Source of the DNA: JAXLRU01 sp046330935
Lineage (GTDB): Bacteria > Actinomycetota > Actinomycetes > Actinomycetales > Kineosporiaceae
Reading direction: 5' to 3'
NCBI GenBank assembly: GCA_046330935.1
Contig: JAXLRU010000004.1
Location: 310,001 to 374,000 of the forward strand
DNA length: 64,000 bases
The notes below the pieces were generated by a model. It was not told the origin of the DNA, searched no databases, and worked only from the letters and a program-made list of their open reading frames with translations. The position numbers were made by a program, and so were the translations under genes. Below are positions 63,906 through 64,000 of this stretch, piece by piece; within the stretch, counting starts at the first letter, position 1, and each line of letters opens with the position of its first letter.

Positions 63906-63942
63906 GCGCGTGTGCGCCGCTGCCCGCGGCCGGCCCGCCCAC

Positions 63943-64000
63943 GGGACGGTCTGCGACACCATCCGCCGCAGATGCTCCACGGACGGTCCGCGGCGCCGGG
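63943..64000. repeat. Repeat family A: units at the window edge
   Basis: GGGACGGT at 63943 is followed by a diverged hairpin with CCGCCGCAG, and a second unit starts with GGACGGT at about 63980 and runs out of the window. Same family as 25819-26105 and 51702-51864. Confidence 0.6.

Overview
The window is chromosomal DNA from a high-GC actinobacterium. Evidence: GC is very high throughout, codons are almost all G/C-ending, GTG starts and 4-base GTGA/ATGA overlaps are common, and several genes look leaderless (a -10 hexamer about 7 bases before the start codon). Typical actinobacterial families are present: a BTAD/AfsR-type regulator, CsoR, SpoIIE/STAS partner-switch proteins, a rhomboid-like membrane protein and full-length Sua5. 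A chemotaxis receptor gene suggests a lineage with motile members (Kineosporiales or Geodermatophilales would fit, but I cannot place it from sequence alone). No transposase, integrase, tRNA, rRNA or CRISPR array was found.

Layout. 1-766: end of an SRPBCC gene and an ArsR regulator. 763-8619: a minus-strand nitrogen-fixation cluster in the order nifN-nifB-nifJ-nifV, without nifH, D, K or E; nifB is broken by an out-of-frame internal deletion. 8620-9427 has no gene. 9428-11776: glycosidase-like propeller protein, sulfotransferase, small membrane protein. 12026-14994: a large BTAD/NB-ARC regulator with a one-base frameshift. 15001-21135: four secreted or peptidase genes. 21326-25682: SF1 helicase-like protein with a degenerate NERD domain, a STAS protein, and two tandem cold-shock genes. 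26126-27325: TetR/Ohr divergent pair with matching operators.

27336-35555 is a divergent nitrogen-catabolism locus: permease, acetamidase/formamidase and ethanolamine ammonia-lyase (EutB, EutC) on the minus strand; class III aminotransferase, APH-like kinase and SDR on the plus strand. 36093-43671: thioredoxin, 2H phosphoesterase, ChaB-like protein, MarR, a secreted hydrolase with Calx-beta-like C-terminus, a membrane protein and a PBP4-type carboxypeptidase. 43684-46594: VOC protein, AraC regulator, rhomboid-like protein, lipoprotein. 46687-50499: trypsin with FG-GAP repeats and a chemotaxis receptor interrupted by an in-frame amber codon. 50748-53237: flavodoxin, small membrane protein, MFS transporter.

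53485-56659 is a copper-efflux operon (csoR-copZ-copA) with two CsoR-like palindromes upstream; a near-identical palindrome lies before the thioredoxin gene at 36093 and may link it to the copper regulon. 56701-63842: DedA protein, STAS anti-sigma antagonist, Sua5, a lysozyme-like secreted protein, a PAS-GAF-PP2C-HATPase phosphatase and a small membrane protein.

Two families of palindromic intergenic repeats stand out. Family A (GGACGGT...ACnGTCC hairpins) lies at 25.8-26.1, 51.7-51.9 and 63.9-64.0 kb. Family B (CAGATG...CATCTG hairpins) lies at 35.6-36.0 and 42.1 kb. Three otherwise recognisable genes (nifB, the BTAD regulator, the chemotaxis receptor) are disrupted, so either this genome carries recent decay or the assembly has local errors.
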